Assembly: GCA_003223595.1 (NCBI GenBank)
Contig: QHVR01000111.1
Coordinates: 1-13,080, forward strand
Origin: Acidobacteriota bacterium
GTDB lineage: Bacteria > Acidobacteriota > Terriglobia > Terriglobales > Acidobacteriaceae
Reading direction: 5' to 3'
Length of the DNA: 13,080 nucleotides
Part shown: piece after piece, positions 1 through 8,185 of the stretch
Layout: each line of letters opens with the position of its first letter
Numbering within the stretch: position 1 is the stretch's first letter
Notes under the pieces: generated by a model
Told to the model about the DNA's origin: nothing
Database searches by the model: none
Seen by the model: only the letters and a program-made list of their open reading frames with translations
Made by a program: the position numbers and the translations under genes

Positions 1-1502
1 CAGTGATTACGATTCATGGAATGATTTTGGTTCAACAGGAGGCGAACCGGTCCGTTGTTATTCGCAACTACAATGTCTACAGCGCCATCATTGTTAATGT
101 CACCAAACGCCGCGCCACGGCTCACTTCGGAGATGGCGAAAGCAGGGCCTGCCGCAGCCGTCACGTCACGGAACTTCTTTCCTTCGCCTTCGTTGTGAAA
201 CAGTAGATTGGGTTGCCCAAATGGGTATGGAGCACTCCTCAACGACCCGATCCGGTTCACTGCGCCATTGGCAATAAACAGGTCTAAATGTCCATCGTTG
301 TCATAGTCAAACCATTCGGTACCGAACCCAGTGTAAGGAAAGGTTGGCAAGAACAATCCAAGCTCCGTGGCAGCGTCACGAAAATTACCAGAACCCTCAT
401 TAACGTACAGATTGCTGCCTTCGTTCGTCAGATTGGTCTTAAAGATGTCCTCGTCGCCGTCGCCGTCGAAATCGGCAGCTGTGACGCCCATCCCCGCCTG
501 AGGTAATCCATCTGGACTGAGAGCCGCGCCCGAGAGCGCGCCGCGTTCCTTGAACGTGCCGTTTTTCTGATTCATCCAGAGATGGGCGGCAGCCCCGTCG
601 TTGGCTACGTAAATGTCTGGCCAGCCATCGCCATTGAAGTCGGCGCAAACGATACCCAGCCCGGGTCCCATCGCGGCGCCGATTCCCGCCGCGGCGGTGA
701 CATCCTCAAAGGTGCCATTGCCGCGGTTATGGAATAGGCGTGCGGGTACGGGTTGGTACATCTTCGGCGTGCAGTAATCCCTCTCGCCGGTGGAAGCGAA
801 ACACTGCCGATTGCCCTTCACGGTGAAATCCAGATAATTGGCAACAAAGAGATCGAGACGGCCGTCACCATCGTAATCGACCCAAGCCGCGCCCGTACTC
901 CAGCGAGGATCGTCCACGCCGGCCTTTTCGGTTACGTCGGTGAAGGTTCCGTCTCCGTTGTTGTGGTAGAGAACGTTGTGTCCAAAATTCGTGACGTACA
1001 GATCCTGGAAGCCGTCATTGTCGTAGTCGCCAACGGCGACTCCCATTCCGTATCCGATGTGTCCTACGCCGGCTTTCTCGGTGACGTCAACAAACTGCAG
1101 CTTCCCAGTTTCACTGAGCAGGTTGCGGAAAAGGCGATTTCCAGGTTTCCAGCCGGGCGGTGGGGGAAATTTCGACTGATGTGGATCCTGCGCCGGATCG
1201 AAGGTCGAACCTTGAATCAGGTACACATCGAGATCACCATCATTGTCGTAATCGAATAACGCGACACCCGAGCCCATAATTTCGGGCATGAAGTACTCGC
1301 CGGTTGCGCCCGTGAAATGGTGGAACGCCAGTCCGACATCCGCGGCAATGTCACGGAAGAGTGGAATCTCAGGATGTGCAAGAGGACTGGCGAAAATACT
1401 CTTTCCCCCAAGCAGTCCGATCCCCAGCAACTTCAAGAACTGACGGCGCGCAAAATTGGACGCTTGCAACGTGCTCGCCGGGTCCTTCTTCCGCCATGTC
1501 AC
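1..1502 (-). CDS. Tat-exported FG-GAP/VCBS repeat protein, CRTAC1-like (3' end outside window)
   Basis: Exported beta-propeller-type protein; the biochemical role of this family is not established. The minus-strand frame is open for 500 codons without a stop and runs off the left edge. Seven calcium-binding-like loops of the form D-x-D/N-x-D-G-x-x-D begin near residues 84, 159, 209, 288, 344, 399 and 468, for example DYDNDGDLD and DFNGDGWPD. These are typical of FG-GAP/VCBS repeats. The N-terminus has a twin-arginine motif (ARRQFLKLLG, residues 18-27) followed by a hydrophobic stretch, so Tat export is expected. No in-frame ATG precedes the signal peptide. I chose the GTG at 1502 because it overlaps the TGA stop of the upstream TPR gene in a GTGA tetranucleotide, which implies translational coupling. 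The C-terminal ASPIC/UnbV domain usual in CRTAC1-like proteins would lie beyond the window and cannot be confirmed. Confidence 0.88.
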   Translation of the reverse strand, partial: MTWRKKDPASTLQASNFARRQFLKLLGIGLLGGKSIFASPLAHPEIPLFRDIAADVGLAFHHFTGATGEYFMPEIMGSGVALFDYDNDGDLDVYLIQGSTFDPAQDPHQSKFPPPPGWKPGNRLFRNLLSETGKLQFVDVTEKAGVGHIGYGMGVAVGDYDNDGFQDLYVTNFGHNVLYHNNGDGTFTDVTEKAGVDDPRWSTGAAWVDYDGDGRLDLFVANYLDFTVKGNRQCFASTGERDYCTPKMYQPVPARLFHNRGNGTFEDVTAAAGIGAAMGPGLGIVCADFNGDGWPDIYVANDGAAAHLWMNQKNGTFKERGALSGAALSPDGLPQAGMGVTAADFDGDGDEDIFKTNLTNEGSNLYVNEGSGNFRDAATELGLFLPTFPYTGFGTEWFDYDNDGHLDLFIANGAVNRIGSLRSAPYPFGQPNLLFHNEGEGKKFRDVTAAAGPAFAISEVSRGAAFGDINNDGAVDIVVANNNGPVRLLLNQNHSMNRNH

Positions 1503-2929
1503 TGCGCTACGCTCGACGCCTCTAAGGCGTGCAGATCGCGATCAATGCTGGCGAGCAGGTCTGATTGTCCTCGCGCCGCGGCACCTTCACGCGCCTGGCG
1601 AATGTAGCGCAAAGCATTTTGGCGATCTCCTGCGCGAGCGAACGCGGCGCCCAACGCGTAGAGGTATCGAGGAGTTCTTTCGTCTTCCGGCTCAATCGTC
1701 TTCTCGAGTTCGCTGATTCCTTCCCGGTATCTTCGCTGATTTACCAATACGCGACCCAGATTGAAGTGCGCCTGGCGATCAGTGGGTTTGTTGTCAATCG
1801 CCTTCTGATACTCAGTTGCCGCCTCGGAGAAGATTCCCTCGCTTTCAAGGAGATATCCCAGGTTGTTGTGAGCGTCCGCATAATAAGGATTGATCTCAAT
1901 CGCTTTCCGAAAGGCATCTTGCGCGGGTGGATACTTTTCGGCACCCAAAAGAAGCACTCCGTAATTGTAGTAGGCCTGCGCCGAACCGGGATCTAGTTGG
2001 ATGGCGGCGCGATAGTGCTCCTCGGCTCTCTGCAAATCTCCCAATTCCGCATATAACTTGATCAAATTAATATGCGCTTGCACCAAATGATGGTCAATTT
2101 CCAGCGCCTTCTCATGCGCCGCAACAGATTCTTCTATTTTCCCCTGCCTCTCGAGATCAATGCCCATTTGCACCTGGAAGATCGCACTCCGGTTGAGGGC
2201 TTGAATATCCCCCAGTAATGGGTCATTAGCGGGAGGCACACCCGTTCTATTCTTCTCGAAAAGGCGCAGCTGTTCTTCAGCTTTTTCGGCCTCGCCTGCA
2301 GCGCGGTACGCCAATGCCGAGGCATAATGAGCTGCTCCGAAATCTGGAAACAACGCCACCGCTTTCCTGTAGGCTTCGGCCGCGCCCACGTAATCGCGGC
2401 GACTGGCGCGAATCCGGCCCAGTCCGTAGTAAGCGTCAGCATTGTCGGCATCCTGCTTCAAAATCTCGTGATAAAGGTCCTGGCTGGCGTCCCACTCGGC
2501 AGAGGCAAGCAGGCAGTTTGCCAGTTTCAGTTTTGCGGGAACGTAGCTTTCATCTACGCGGAGCGCGAGGTGAAGATGCGACATCGCCTGTTCACAGTGT
2601 CCCTGATCGGCTTCGACCACTCCCAGATAGTAGGTCCAACGAAATTCGCTTGGCTCTAATTCTGCTGCGTATCGATAGTATTTTTTTGCTTCCTCGGCCA
2701 AGCCATAGGTCTGCAAAGTCATGCCCAGGGCCCCACTCGCCTGTGCCTCCTTCGGGTGGGCCATGGCATGGTTGTAAGCTTTCTGAATCTGGTCTCGAAT
2801 AGGACCCGAAACACCGTCGAGCGATAGCCGAGGGAAGTCCGGAGCTTTCGCACTACCTTGAGTTCCCCACAAACAGGTAACGAGAGCAAGAAATGGCAGA
2901 AGTAATATGAACCGCACGCTTTTCTGCAT
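1499..2929 (-). CDS. Exported tetratricopeptide repeat (TPR) protein
   Basis: TPR scaffold protein of 476 residues, probably periplasmic. The N-terminus reads as a Sec signal peptide: MQKS-VRF, then a hydrophobic core (residues 6-20), with a likely cleavage site after SAKA near residue 29. The cysteine at residue 19 follows Val-Thr, a poor lipobox, so I do not call it a lipoprotein. About ten 34-residue TPR units span residues 64-445, with the usual A/G-x-x-x-Y/A spacing (for example YYNYGVLLLGAEKYPPAQDA near 320-339). The start at 2929 is preferred over an in-frame start at 3025 because it places the signal peptide at the terminus and has an AAGGAAG Shine-Dalgarno just upstream. Its stop overlaps the start of the FG-GAP protein by 4 bases, so the two are co-expressed and may act together. 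No enzymatic domain is visible. Confidence 0.9.
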   Translation of the reverse strand: MQKSVRFILLLPFLALVTCLWGTQGSAKAPDFPRLSLDGVSGPIRDQIQKAYNHAMAHPKEAQASGALGMTLQTYGLAEEAKKYYRYAAELEPSEFRWTYYLGVVEADQGHCEQAMSHLHLALRVDESYVPAKLKLANCLLASAEWDASQDLYHEILKQDADNADAYYGLGRIRASRRDYVGAAEAYRKAVALFPDFGAAHYASALAYRAAGEAEKAEEQLRLFEKNRTGVPPANDPLLGDIQALNRSAIFQVQMGIDLERQGKIEESVAAHEKALEIDHHLVQAHINLIKLYAELGDLQRAEEHYRAAIQLDPGSAQAYYNYGVLLLGAEKYPPAQDAFRKAIEINPYYADAHNNLGYLLESEGIFSEAATEYQKAIDNKPTDRQAHFNLGRVLVNQRRYREGISELEKTIEPEDERTPRYLYALGAAFARAGDRQNALRYIRQAREGAAARGQSDLLASIDRDLHALEASSVAQ

Positions 2930-2986
2930 CAAGCCGCTTCCTTCTTGAGTGCCCCGTCGCCCGATGGCCCCTGGACCAGTGACGAA

Positions 2987-2994
2987 ATTATAAT
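2987..2994. promoter_or_regulatory. Possible shared -10 box between divergent genes
   Basis: The 110-base gap between the TPR gene (start 2929) and the amidohydrolase (start 3040) contains ATTATAAT. It reads TATAAT on the plus strand (2989-2994) and also TATAAT on the minus strand (2992-2987). Either orientation lies at a sensible distance from its gene. Neither strand shows a good -35 hexamer at 16-18 bases, so this is a weak call. Confidence 0.3.
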
Positions 2995-3039
2995 GCTGAC
3001 TGCAGAAAACCTGCCTAATCTGCATAGAGGGAGAAATCT

Positions 3040-3984
3040 ATGGGATCTCGAATCTCACGGCGACGCTTCCTGACGGTAGCTGGAGGGGTCGCGACCGCAA
3101 TTCCCCTGGGATCCGTTGGCGACGCAACAGGCGAACAGCTAGGGTCACAAGAGCACGCGGCAACGCCTTCCAATCACCCTGATCGCATTGTCGATATGCA
3201 CATCCACTTCGATGAGAAGAATTCCAACTTCATTAGCGATCTGGTGACGCTGGCGCAGCGGATAAATCTTACGGCTTGCCTGCTCACTCCATATCCTCAT
3301 CGCGTACAGGTCGCAGAAGCAGCAAAGCAGTACCCAACACAAATTGTTCCATTCGGCTTTGTTGATCTAGACGCCAGCGACGTGCTGTCGCAGGTGAAGG
3401 ACTTTCACGCGCTCGGCTATCGTGGCTTGGGCGAACTCGAATTCGTAAAAAAGCCTTATGTCGATGCGTCCTATCTGCCAGTATATGAACTCGCGAACCA
3501 GTATGGCTGGGTACTACTCTTTCATACCGGTATTGTCTTGCGCCGAAGCGTCGACCAACCGGAGAACGTTGCCTCTTACCGGATGCGCGCGTTTCACTTG
3601 GAGGAGATTGCACGCCGGTTTCCGAAGCTGACTGTGATCGGGGCTCACTGCGGCAATCCCGAATACGAATGGGCCGCAGAAGTTGCGCGTTGGAACCCAA
3701 ACGTCTTCTTCGACCTGAGTGGTTCCACGTTAACCAAGATGAGTGCGCGGCTCGAGGAATTCAAGAAGTTATTCTGGTGGTCCGGGCAAGGTGAATGGAA
3801 AACGGCAACGCCTGCTAACGACGAAAGCGCGTTCATCAAATTAGTATTCGGATCCGATGCCGGCCTCGATGGAATTGAACACGTCGTCAGCCAATATCGA
3901 TCGCTATTCAAATCCTGCGATGTGCCTCCGAGCACTCAGCAGATGATCATGGGCGGTACGCTGGCGGGCATCCTTCGACTCTGA
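3040..3984 (+). CDS. Tat-exported metal-dependent amidohydrolase (Amidohydro_2 family)
   Basis: Hydrolase or decarboxylase of the amidohydrolase superfamily, 314 residues; the substrate cannot be told from sequence. The N-terminus is a clear twin-arginine signal (SRRRFLTVAGG, residues 6-16) followed by Ala/Gly/Val-rich sequence, so the enzyme acts outside the cytoplasm. TIM-barrel metal ligands are in family order: H54 and H56 in DMHIHFD, H162 in LLFHTG, H203 in GAHCGNPEYEW, and D273 in FGSDAG. The start has AGGGAG about 8 bases upstream. It is divergent from the TPR gene and convergent with the fucosidase gene, with no operon partner in view. L-fuconolactonases also belong to the amidohydrolase superfamily, which makes the position suggestive. 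However, export and the ACMSD-like motif layout argue against a cytoplasmic lactonase role. Confidence 0.87.
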   Translation: MGSRISRRRFLTVAGGVATAIPLGSVGDATGEQLGSQEHAATPSNHPDRIVDMHIHFDEKNSNFISDLVTLAQRINLTACLLTPYPHRVQVAEAAKQYPTQIVPFGFVDLDASDVLSQVKDFHALGYRGLGELEFVKKPYVDASYLPVYELANQYGWVLLFHTGIVLRRSVDQPENVASYRMRAFHLEEIARRFPKLTVIGAHCGNPEYEWAAEVARWNPNVFFDLSGSTLTKMSARLEEFKKLFWWSGQGEWKTATPANDESAFIKLVFGSDAGLDGIEHVVSQYRSLFKSCDVPPSTQQMIMGGTLAGILRL

Positions 3985-4015
3985 TGAGTAGCACTCTCGT
4001 GAGCGTTGTCAATTT

Positions 4016-4039
4016 ACGCCGCATCCATCAATGCGCCGT
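4016..4039. terminator. Imperfect hairpin between convergent genes, possible terminator
   Basis: ACGCCGCAT and ATGCGCCGT pair over nine positions with one C:C mismatch, around a six-base loop. The hairpin sits 32 bases after the amidohydrolase stop and about 85 bases beyond the fucosidase stop. No T-run follows on either strand, so it is not a canonical intrinsic terminator. The rest of 3985-4124 shows no gene. Confidence 0.25.
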
Positions 4040-4124
4040 GAAGGTGGCTAGCCGTTAAAGTAACCGATCTCCCAGCATCGCAATTGGGCTGCTCTCAACG
4101 TGAAAAGAGGAGGCGCTGCAGATC

Positions 4125-5768
4125 TCAGTGCGAGGCCCGATCAAACGACAACCGAAGTACATAGGCATACTTGGCTGGAGCTTGGGCGGGGAGTTGCACG
4201 TGCAGGCCATCGGCACGCTGTTCAAACCGTAATTTGGCTTCGCCGCCCACCAAGGCGGCGGATTGGACTGGTTCACTGCCCACCGTCTTGGCCAGCGAGT
4301 GAATCACGGCTTCCCTGCTTGTTGGCCAGGCAAGTCCGATTGCATAAACGTCGTCGCCCTTCGTGGTAAAACGAAAATCTTCCGGAGTGTACTTTGCTGT
4401 ATCGGTGTCGTGAAACGACCCAGCAGCCACTTTTGTGGGGCCTTCGCCGTAAGTCCTCCACGGGCGAGTACCGTAAATGGCCTCTCCATTGATACTGAGC
4501 CATGCTCCGACATCCAGAAGCACTTGCTGTACCTCATCCGGTATAGTGCCGTCCGATCGCGGACCAATATTCAAAAGCAAGTTGCCGTTCTTGCTGACGA
4601 TGTCAATCAGTTGGTGAACTACGAATTCCGGAGATTTGAAAGTGTCGTCCTTAATGTAACCCCAAGACTTGTTGCTGACCGAAGTGTCGGTTTGCCAGTA
4701 GAGAGGCCGAATGTCGCCCAGTTGGCCGCGTTCGAGGTCGAGCACTCCGGCGTGCTCCTGCATGGCGAAGTCTTTATAGTTGATCACGCCAACGTGGTCG
4801 CCATGTTTCAGGGAACTGTTGTAGTAGAACGCGGCAAAGCGTGTGAGATTTGGACGAATCAAGGCCTGTCCAATCCACCAGTCGAAGTACACGATATCGG
4901 GATGGTATTTCTGGACCAACTCCGCGCTGCGCGCGAGCCAGTCGTCCGCCCAGGCTGTCGAGACATAAGTAAAATCGTTACTGAGGGGAGCGCCCCATGG
5001 GGCGATCCAGGTATGCGCTGGCCCATAGAACGCCGCATATTGAGGGTCATTCACGTCAGACGCAATCTCGCGAGCCACGCCAAGAAAGAAATTGTGCTCC
5101 ACTCGGTGCGACGACAGGCCGAAATGAAGCCCTGCCGCACGCACTGCCTTGGCGAGTTCTCCAGTGGTATCGCGGCGCGGGCCCATTTTGGCGACGGTCC
5201 AGTCGCTAAGGCCGCTGTCGTACATGGCGAAGCCGTCGTGATGCTCGGCGACCGGAACGACGTATTTCGCACCCGCTTTCTTGAACAGCTCGGCCCATGC
5301 TGCCGGATCGAATTTCTCGGCCTTGAACATTGGGAGAAAGTCCTTGTAGCCGAACTTGTCTTGCCGTCCGTAAGTCGCGATATGGTGCTTGTATTCTTCG
5401 GATCCTTCGCGATACATATTTCGCGGATACCATTCGTTGCCGAAGGCAGGCACCGAATACGCTCCCCAGTGGATGAAGATCCCGAACTTTGCGTCCTTGT
5501 ACCACTCGGGTGCCTCGTATTTCTGGAGGGATTCCCAGTCCGGGCGAAACGGGCCCTCATGATCGGCGTCATCCACTTCCTTGAGGCGGGCGGCGCGTTC
5601 GCTGTCGTACTTGCTGCTGGCCTTCTGCCATATCTGATCAATCTTGACCGGATCCTCTGAAGCACTGGGAGCGGTGGCGCTCTGGGCACAGAGATTGGGG
5701 AAAGCGGACAACACGAATACAACAGCGCCGATCCAACCAACTGATTGAAGAAAACGATCCGATCGCAT
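4125..5768 (-). CDS. Secreted alpha-L-fucosidase, GH29
   Basis: Retaining exo-glycosidase that releases L-fucose from fucosylated glycans; 547 residues. The Sec signal peptide covers roughly residues 1-28 (hydrophobic WIGAVVFVLSAF, cleavage near LCA-QS). GH29 catalytic-domain hallmarks are in order: KFGIFIHWGAYSVPAFGNEW (94-113), the FDP-AAWAELFKKAGAKY segment (153-169), EHHDGFAMYDS (175-185), and the nucleophile motif DIVYFDWW with D296 as the likely nucleophile. NGNLLLNIGPRSDG (394-407) is the conserved barrel-end segment. A C-terminal beta domain follows (about 440-547). It starts 12 bases after the transporter gene, with a GAGAGGGA ribosome-binding site overlapping that stop, so it is the last gene of the fucose operon. 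The general acid/base residue cannot be assigned confidently by eye. Confidence 0.95.
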   Translation of the reverse strand: MRSDRFLQSVGWIGAVVFVLSAFPNLCAQSATAPSASEDPVKIDQIWQKASSKYDSERAARLKEVDDADHEGPFRPDWESLQKYEAPEWYKDAKFGIFIHWGAYSVPAFGNEWYPRNMYREGSEEYKHHIATYGRQDKFGYKDFLPMFKAEKFDPAAWAELFKKAGAKYVVPVAEHHDGFAMYDSGLSDWTVAKMGPRRDTTGELAKAVRAAGLHFGLSSHRVEHNFFLGVAREIASDVNDPQYAAFYGPAHTWIAPWGAPLSNDFTYVSTAWADDWLARSAELVQKYHPDIVYFDWWIGQALIRPNLTRFAAFYYNSSLKHGDHVGVINYKDFAMQEHAGVLDLERGQLGDIRPLYWQTDTSVSNKSWGYIKDDTFKSPEFVVHQLIDIVSKNGNLLLNIGPRSDGTIPDEVQQVLLDVGAWLSINGEAIYGTRPWRTYGEGPTKVAAGSFHDTDTAKYTPEDFRFTTKGDDVYAIGLAWPTSREAVIHSLAKTVGSEPVQSAALVGGEAKLRFEQRADGLHVQLPAQAPAKYAYVLRLSFDRASH

Positions 5769-5780
5769 CCTGTCCCTCTC

Positions 5781-7115
5781 TCAAACGCGAGATTGAATTT
5801 GCAGAGTATCCCTGTTATCGCGCACCTTGGCTCCAGCGAATGCGTATCCTGCGATGTAGACGTAGGCTACGAGGGGCACGACGAAAGCCGGCGCGATGCT
5901 GTGGCGGGCCTCAGCAATGAGCCCCATCAGCGGCGTGAGGACGGCGCCTCCGACAATTGCCATCACGAGCAACGATCCCCCGAGTTTGGTGTTGGGCCCC
6001 AAACCTTTTAGCCCAAGAGCAAAGATTGTGGGAAACATGAGGGACATGAAGAAACTGGTCGCGAACAGCGCGTATAACCCGCCCCATCCGGGATGTAACG
6101 TGGCAAACGCTATCAAGAAAACGTTCACAACCGCGTAGGACCCGAGCAGTTTGTTGGGCGCTACAAATCGCATGATCCACGCAGAGCTAAACCGTCCCAC
6201 GCCAAAGGCTGCCAGCGTAGCCGTAAGGAAATAGCCCGCGACTTTCTCCGGCTGATGAGTGAATTCCTGCACATATTGAATGAAATAACTCCAAGTGCCT
6301 ACCTGACCACCGACATAAAGGAATTGCGCCAGCACTGCCAGCCAGAAATGCGGGTAGCGCAAGAGGTCGCGAAAATGGCCGTGATCTCCGCCATCTTCGT
6401 GTTCACTACGAATCGGGGGGAATTTTGTCCGGAAAATCACCAGAGCCCAACAGATCGCAATCGCGCTCAGCACCAGATAGGGCTTGACCACTCGCATCGT
6501 CTCGGAGCGAAGATAGGCATCGTACAGGTGCTGGGTTTTCAAACTGTCGATCTGCTGCGGATCTAACTCGACGCCGGAAAAGATGAACAGTGTGCCCATC
6601 AGCACACCTGTAATCGAACCCAGCGGGTTGAAAGCTTGAGAGAAATTCAGCCGCCGCTCCGAGCTTTCCGGATCGCCCAACTGAGCGATGAACGGATTGG
6701 ACGCCGTTTCAAGAAACGAAAGCCCGCTCGCAATTACAAATAGAGCAAACAGGAAAAAACCGTACCGGCCCATAATCGCTGCTGGCCAGAACAGAAGAGT
6801 CCCCAGCCCAAACAGCAGCAAGCCTATGACAAATCCAGCTTTGTATCCCAGCCTGCGCATAAGAACAGCCGCCGGGATCGCCAGCACAAAGTAGCCCATG
6901 TAGAAAGCGGACTGAACCAATCCGGCTTGGAAGCGCGAGATCGCGAAGGACTTCATAAACTGCCGGATCAGCACGTCGTTCAGGTTGTTTGGAATTCCCC
7001 ACAAAAAGAACAGCGCTGTTACCAGAATGAAAGGGACGAGGTGTCCCGATGGGAACAGGGGCGCGGCGCTGGTTTTGCGTTCAGTCGTTGAGGGCCTGTC
7101 ATTCGTTATTTGCAC
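5781..7115 (-). CDS. fucP: FucP-type L-fucose:H+ symporter (MFS, FHS family)
   Basis: Inner-membrane proton symporter with 12 predicted helices, 444 residues. It matches the E. coli FucP pattern closely: FFLWGIPNNLNDVLIRQF near residues 36-53, FQAGLVQSAFYMGYF, and FLETASNPFIAQLG. The two acidic residues essential in FucP (D46 and E135 in E. coli) are present as D47 and E136 with this start. RRLNFSQAFNPLGS and FPTIFALGLKGLG are further family signatures. I chose the GTG at 7115. An AAGGA sits eight bases upstream, and the longer in-frame extension to 7220 would overlap the preceding gene by 65 bases and add an atypical tail. It is 40 bases downstream of the dehydrogenase and 12 bases upstream of the fucosidase. 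The operon's sugar specificity rests largely on this gene and the GH29 enzyme. Related FHS carriers also transport glucose or galactose, but the fucosidase next door favours fucose. Confidence 0.92.
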   Translation of the reverse strand: MQITNDRPSTTERKTSAAPLFPSGHLVPFILVTALFFLWGIPNNLNDVLIRQFMKSFAISRFQAGLVQSAFYMGYFVLAIPAAVLMRRLGYKAGFVIGLLLFGLGTLLFWPAAIMGRYGFFLFALFVIASGLSFLETASNPFIAQLGDPESSERRLNFSQAFNPLGSITGVLMGTLFIFSGVELDPQQIDSLKTQHLYDAYLRSETMRVVKPYLVLSAIAICWALVIFRTKFPPIRSEHEDGGDHGHFRDLLRYPHFWLAVLAQFLYVGGQVGTWSYFIQYVQEFTHQPEKVAGYFLTATLAAFGVGRFSSAWIMRFVAPNKLLGSYAVVNVFLIAFATLHPGWGGLYALFATSFFMSLMFPTIFALGLKGLGPNTKLGGSLLVMAIVGGAVLTPLMGLIAEARHSIAPAFVVPLVAYVYIAGYAFAGAKVRDNRDTLQIQSRV

Positions 7116-7155
7116 GTGAATTGTCCTTAGGCCTGACAATTTGGAAATCGCGTCC

Positions 7156-8163
7156 TCAGTCCAGACAGACCATAATCTTCTTAAACTTTGATGGATTCTC
7201 GCTCCAGGAACGCAATGCATCTGCCGCTTCCTCGAGAGGGACCACCAGACTTACGGCTCGATCCACCGGAAACTTACGGCTCTCAAGCAGCCTGATCACC
7301 GCGTAGAAATCTTCGGGCTGCGCGTTCCTTGATCCGAGAATGTCCAATTCTTTTTGCACGAAGAGCCTGGTCTCATAGCTCACCGGCTCTTTGGCATATC
7401 CGATATACACGACCCTCCCGCTGAATGAAACTTCATCCACAGCAGCTCGAAACGTTGCTGGCCTACCAATCGCCTCAATCACAACGTCCGGCCCACCGCC
7501 GTCAGTTAATTCCAGCAACCGATCGTGCAACGATTCCCGTTGCGTGTTGATTGAATGATCGCCGCCCGCAGTTCGCGCAAGTTGCAGTTTTTCGTCGTCC
7601 ACGTCAACGCAGATTGTGTTCGCACCCCGCGAACTCGAAGCAGCGACGGCTCCCAGCCCCACTCCACCACAGCCCATAACTACAACTGTGTCATCCGCGG
7701 TGATCCGTCCACGCGATACTGCGTGAAATCCGACAGTGAGCGGTTCAACCAGGCACAACTCCTTCGTCGTGAGTTTTGCCGGATATAACTTCTCTGGCGG
7801 CATCGCAATGAATTCGGTGAGAGCACCGTCTCTTTGTACCCCGAGAGTCTCGTTGAATTGGCAGGCATTGGGACGTCCGCGTCGGCATGACGCGCATTTA
7901 CCGCAGCTCGTGTAAGGAGAAACAGCTACGTCCGTTCCGACGGGTAGCTCGCCGCGTCTGGATTGTACGATCGTAGCCGCCACTTCGTGCCCCGGAATCC
8001 TCGGGAATGACACGAGCGGATTCAGACCACGAAAGGAATTCAAATCGCTTCCGCAGAATCCGACCATTCGGACCTTGAGCAATACATCGCCATCTCGGGT
8101 CACTGGTTCCGGAACCGTCTCGATCGATCCATGCCCCGGCTTGTGAAGTACGAGTGCCTTCAT
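7156..8163 (-). CDS. Zinc-dependent medium-chain dehydrogenase, sugar-acid 5-dehydrogenase (LgoD/RspB-like)
   Basis: NAD(P)-dependent oxidoreductase of the zinc alcohol dehydrogenase family, 335 residues, cytoplasmic. Catalytic zinc ligands are C37 (GFCGSD), H59-E60 (GHE) and E140 (LVEPL). The structural zinc is held by C87, C90, C93 and C101. The Rossmann motif is GCGGVG (164-169) with D187 after the second strand, suggesting NAD preference. The C-terminal GSRNAQPEDF (277-286) resembles, from memory, the GSRNA-T-PEDF of E. coli L-galactonate 5-dehydrogenase (LgoD/YjjN). L-fuconate is 6-deoxy-L-galactonate, so a related acid is a reasonable substrate, but that is inference. The ATG at 8163 starts the conserved domain (MKALVLHKPG). 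No strong Shine-Dalgarno is visible, and an upstream TTG in the same frame would overlap the previous gene. It lies 22 bases after the FucU-like gene. Confidence 0.9.
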   Translation of the reverse strand: MKALVLHKPGHGSIETVPEPVTRDGDVLLKVRMVGFCGSDLNSFRGLNPLVSFPRIPGHEVAATIVQSRRGELPVGTDVAVSPYTSCGKCASCRRGRPNACQFNETLGVQRDGALTEFIAMPPEKLYPAKLTTKELCLVEPLTVGFHAVSRGRITADDTVVVMGCGGVGLGAVAASSSRGANTICVDVDDEKLQLARTAGGDHSINTQRESLHDRLLELTDGGGPDVVIEAIGRPATFRAAVDEVSFSGRVVYIGYAKEPVSYETRLFVQKELDILGSRNAQPEDFYAVIRLLESRKFPVDRAVSLVVPLEEAADALRSWSENPSKFKKIMVCLD

Positions 8164-8185
8164 GGTTGTATGCGGAACTGCAACA

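Noticed and set aside
753..1259. Plus-strand frame of 168 codons
   Set aside because: It is opposite the FG-GAP repeat gene, whose DxDxDG repeats on the minus strand produce repetitive valine- and isoleucine-rich shadow frames.
2930..3025. N-terminal extension of the TPR protein by 32 residues
   Set aside because: It would bury a good signal peptide behind a non-hydrophobic leader, and the start at 2929 has its own ribosome-binding site.
4050..4068. CCGTTAAAGTAACCGAT, similar to the fucose operator
   Set aside because: Only one half (TAACCGAT) is close to the operator half-site, and the spacing and the other arm do not match. It lies at the far 3' end of the operon, so chance similarity is likely.
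4263..5660. Long open frame of 465 codons on the plus strand, antisense to the fucosidase gene
   Set aside because: The minus strand carries a full, clearly recognisable GH29 enzyme here. The antisense product shows no family motif and is explained by the codon bias of the real gene.
7116..7220. N-terminal extension of the fucose transporter to 7220
   Set aside because: It overlaps the preceding dehydrogenase by 65 bases, lacks family similarity, and the GTG at 7115 has a well-placed AAGGA.
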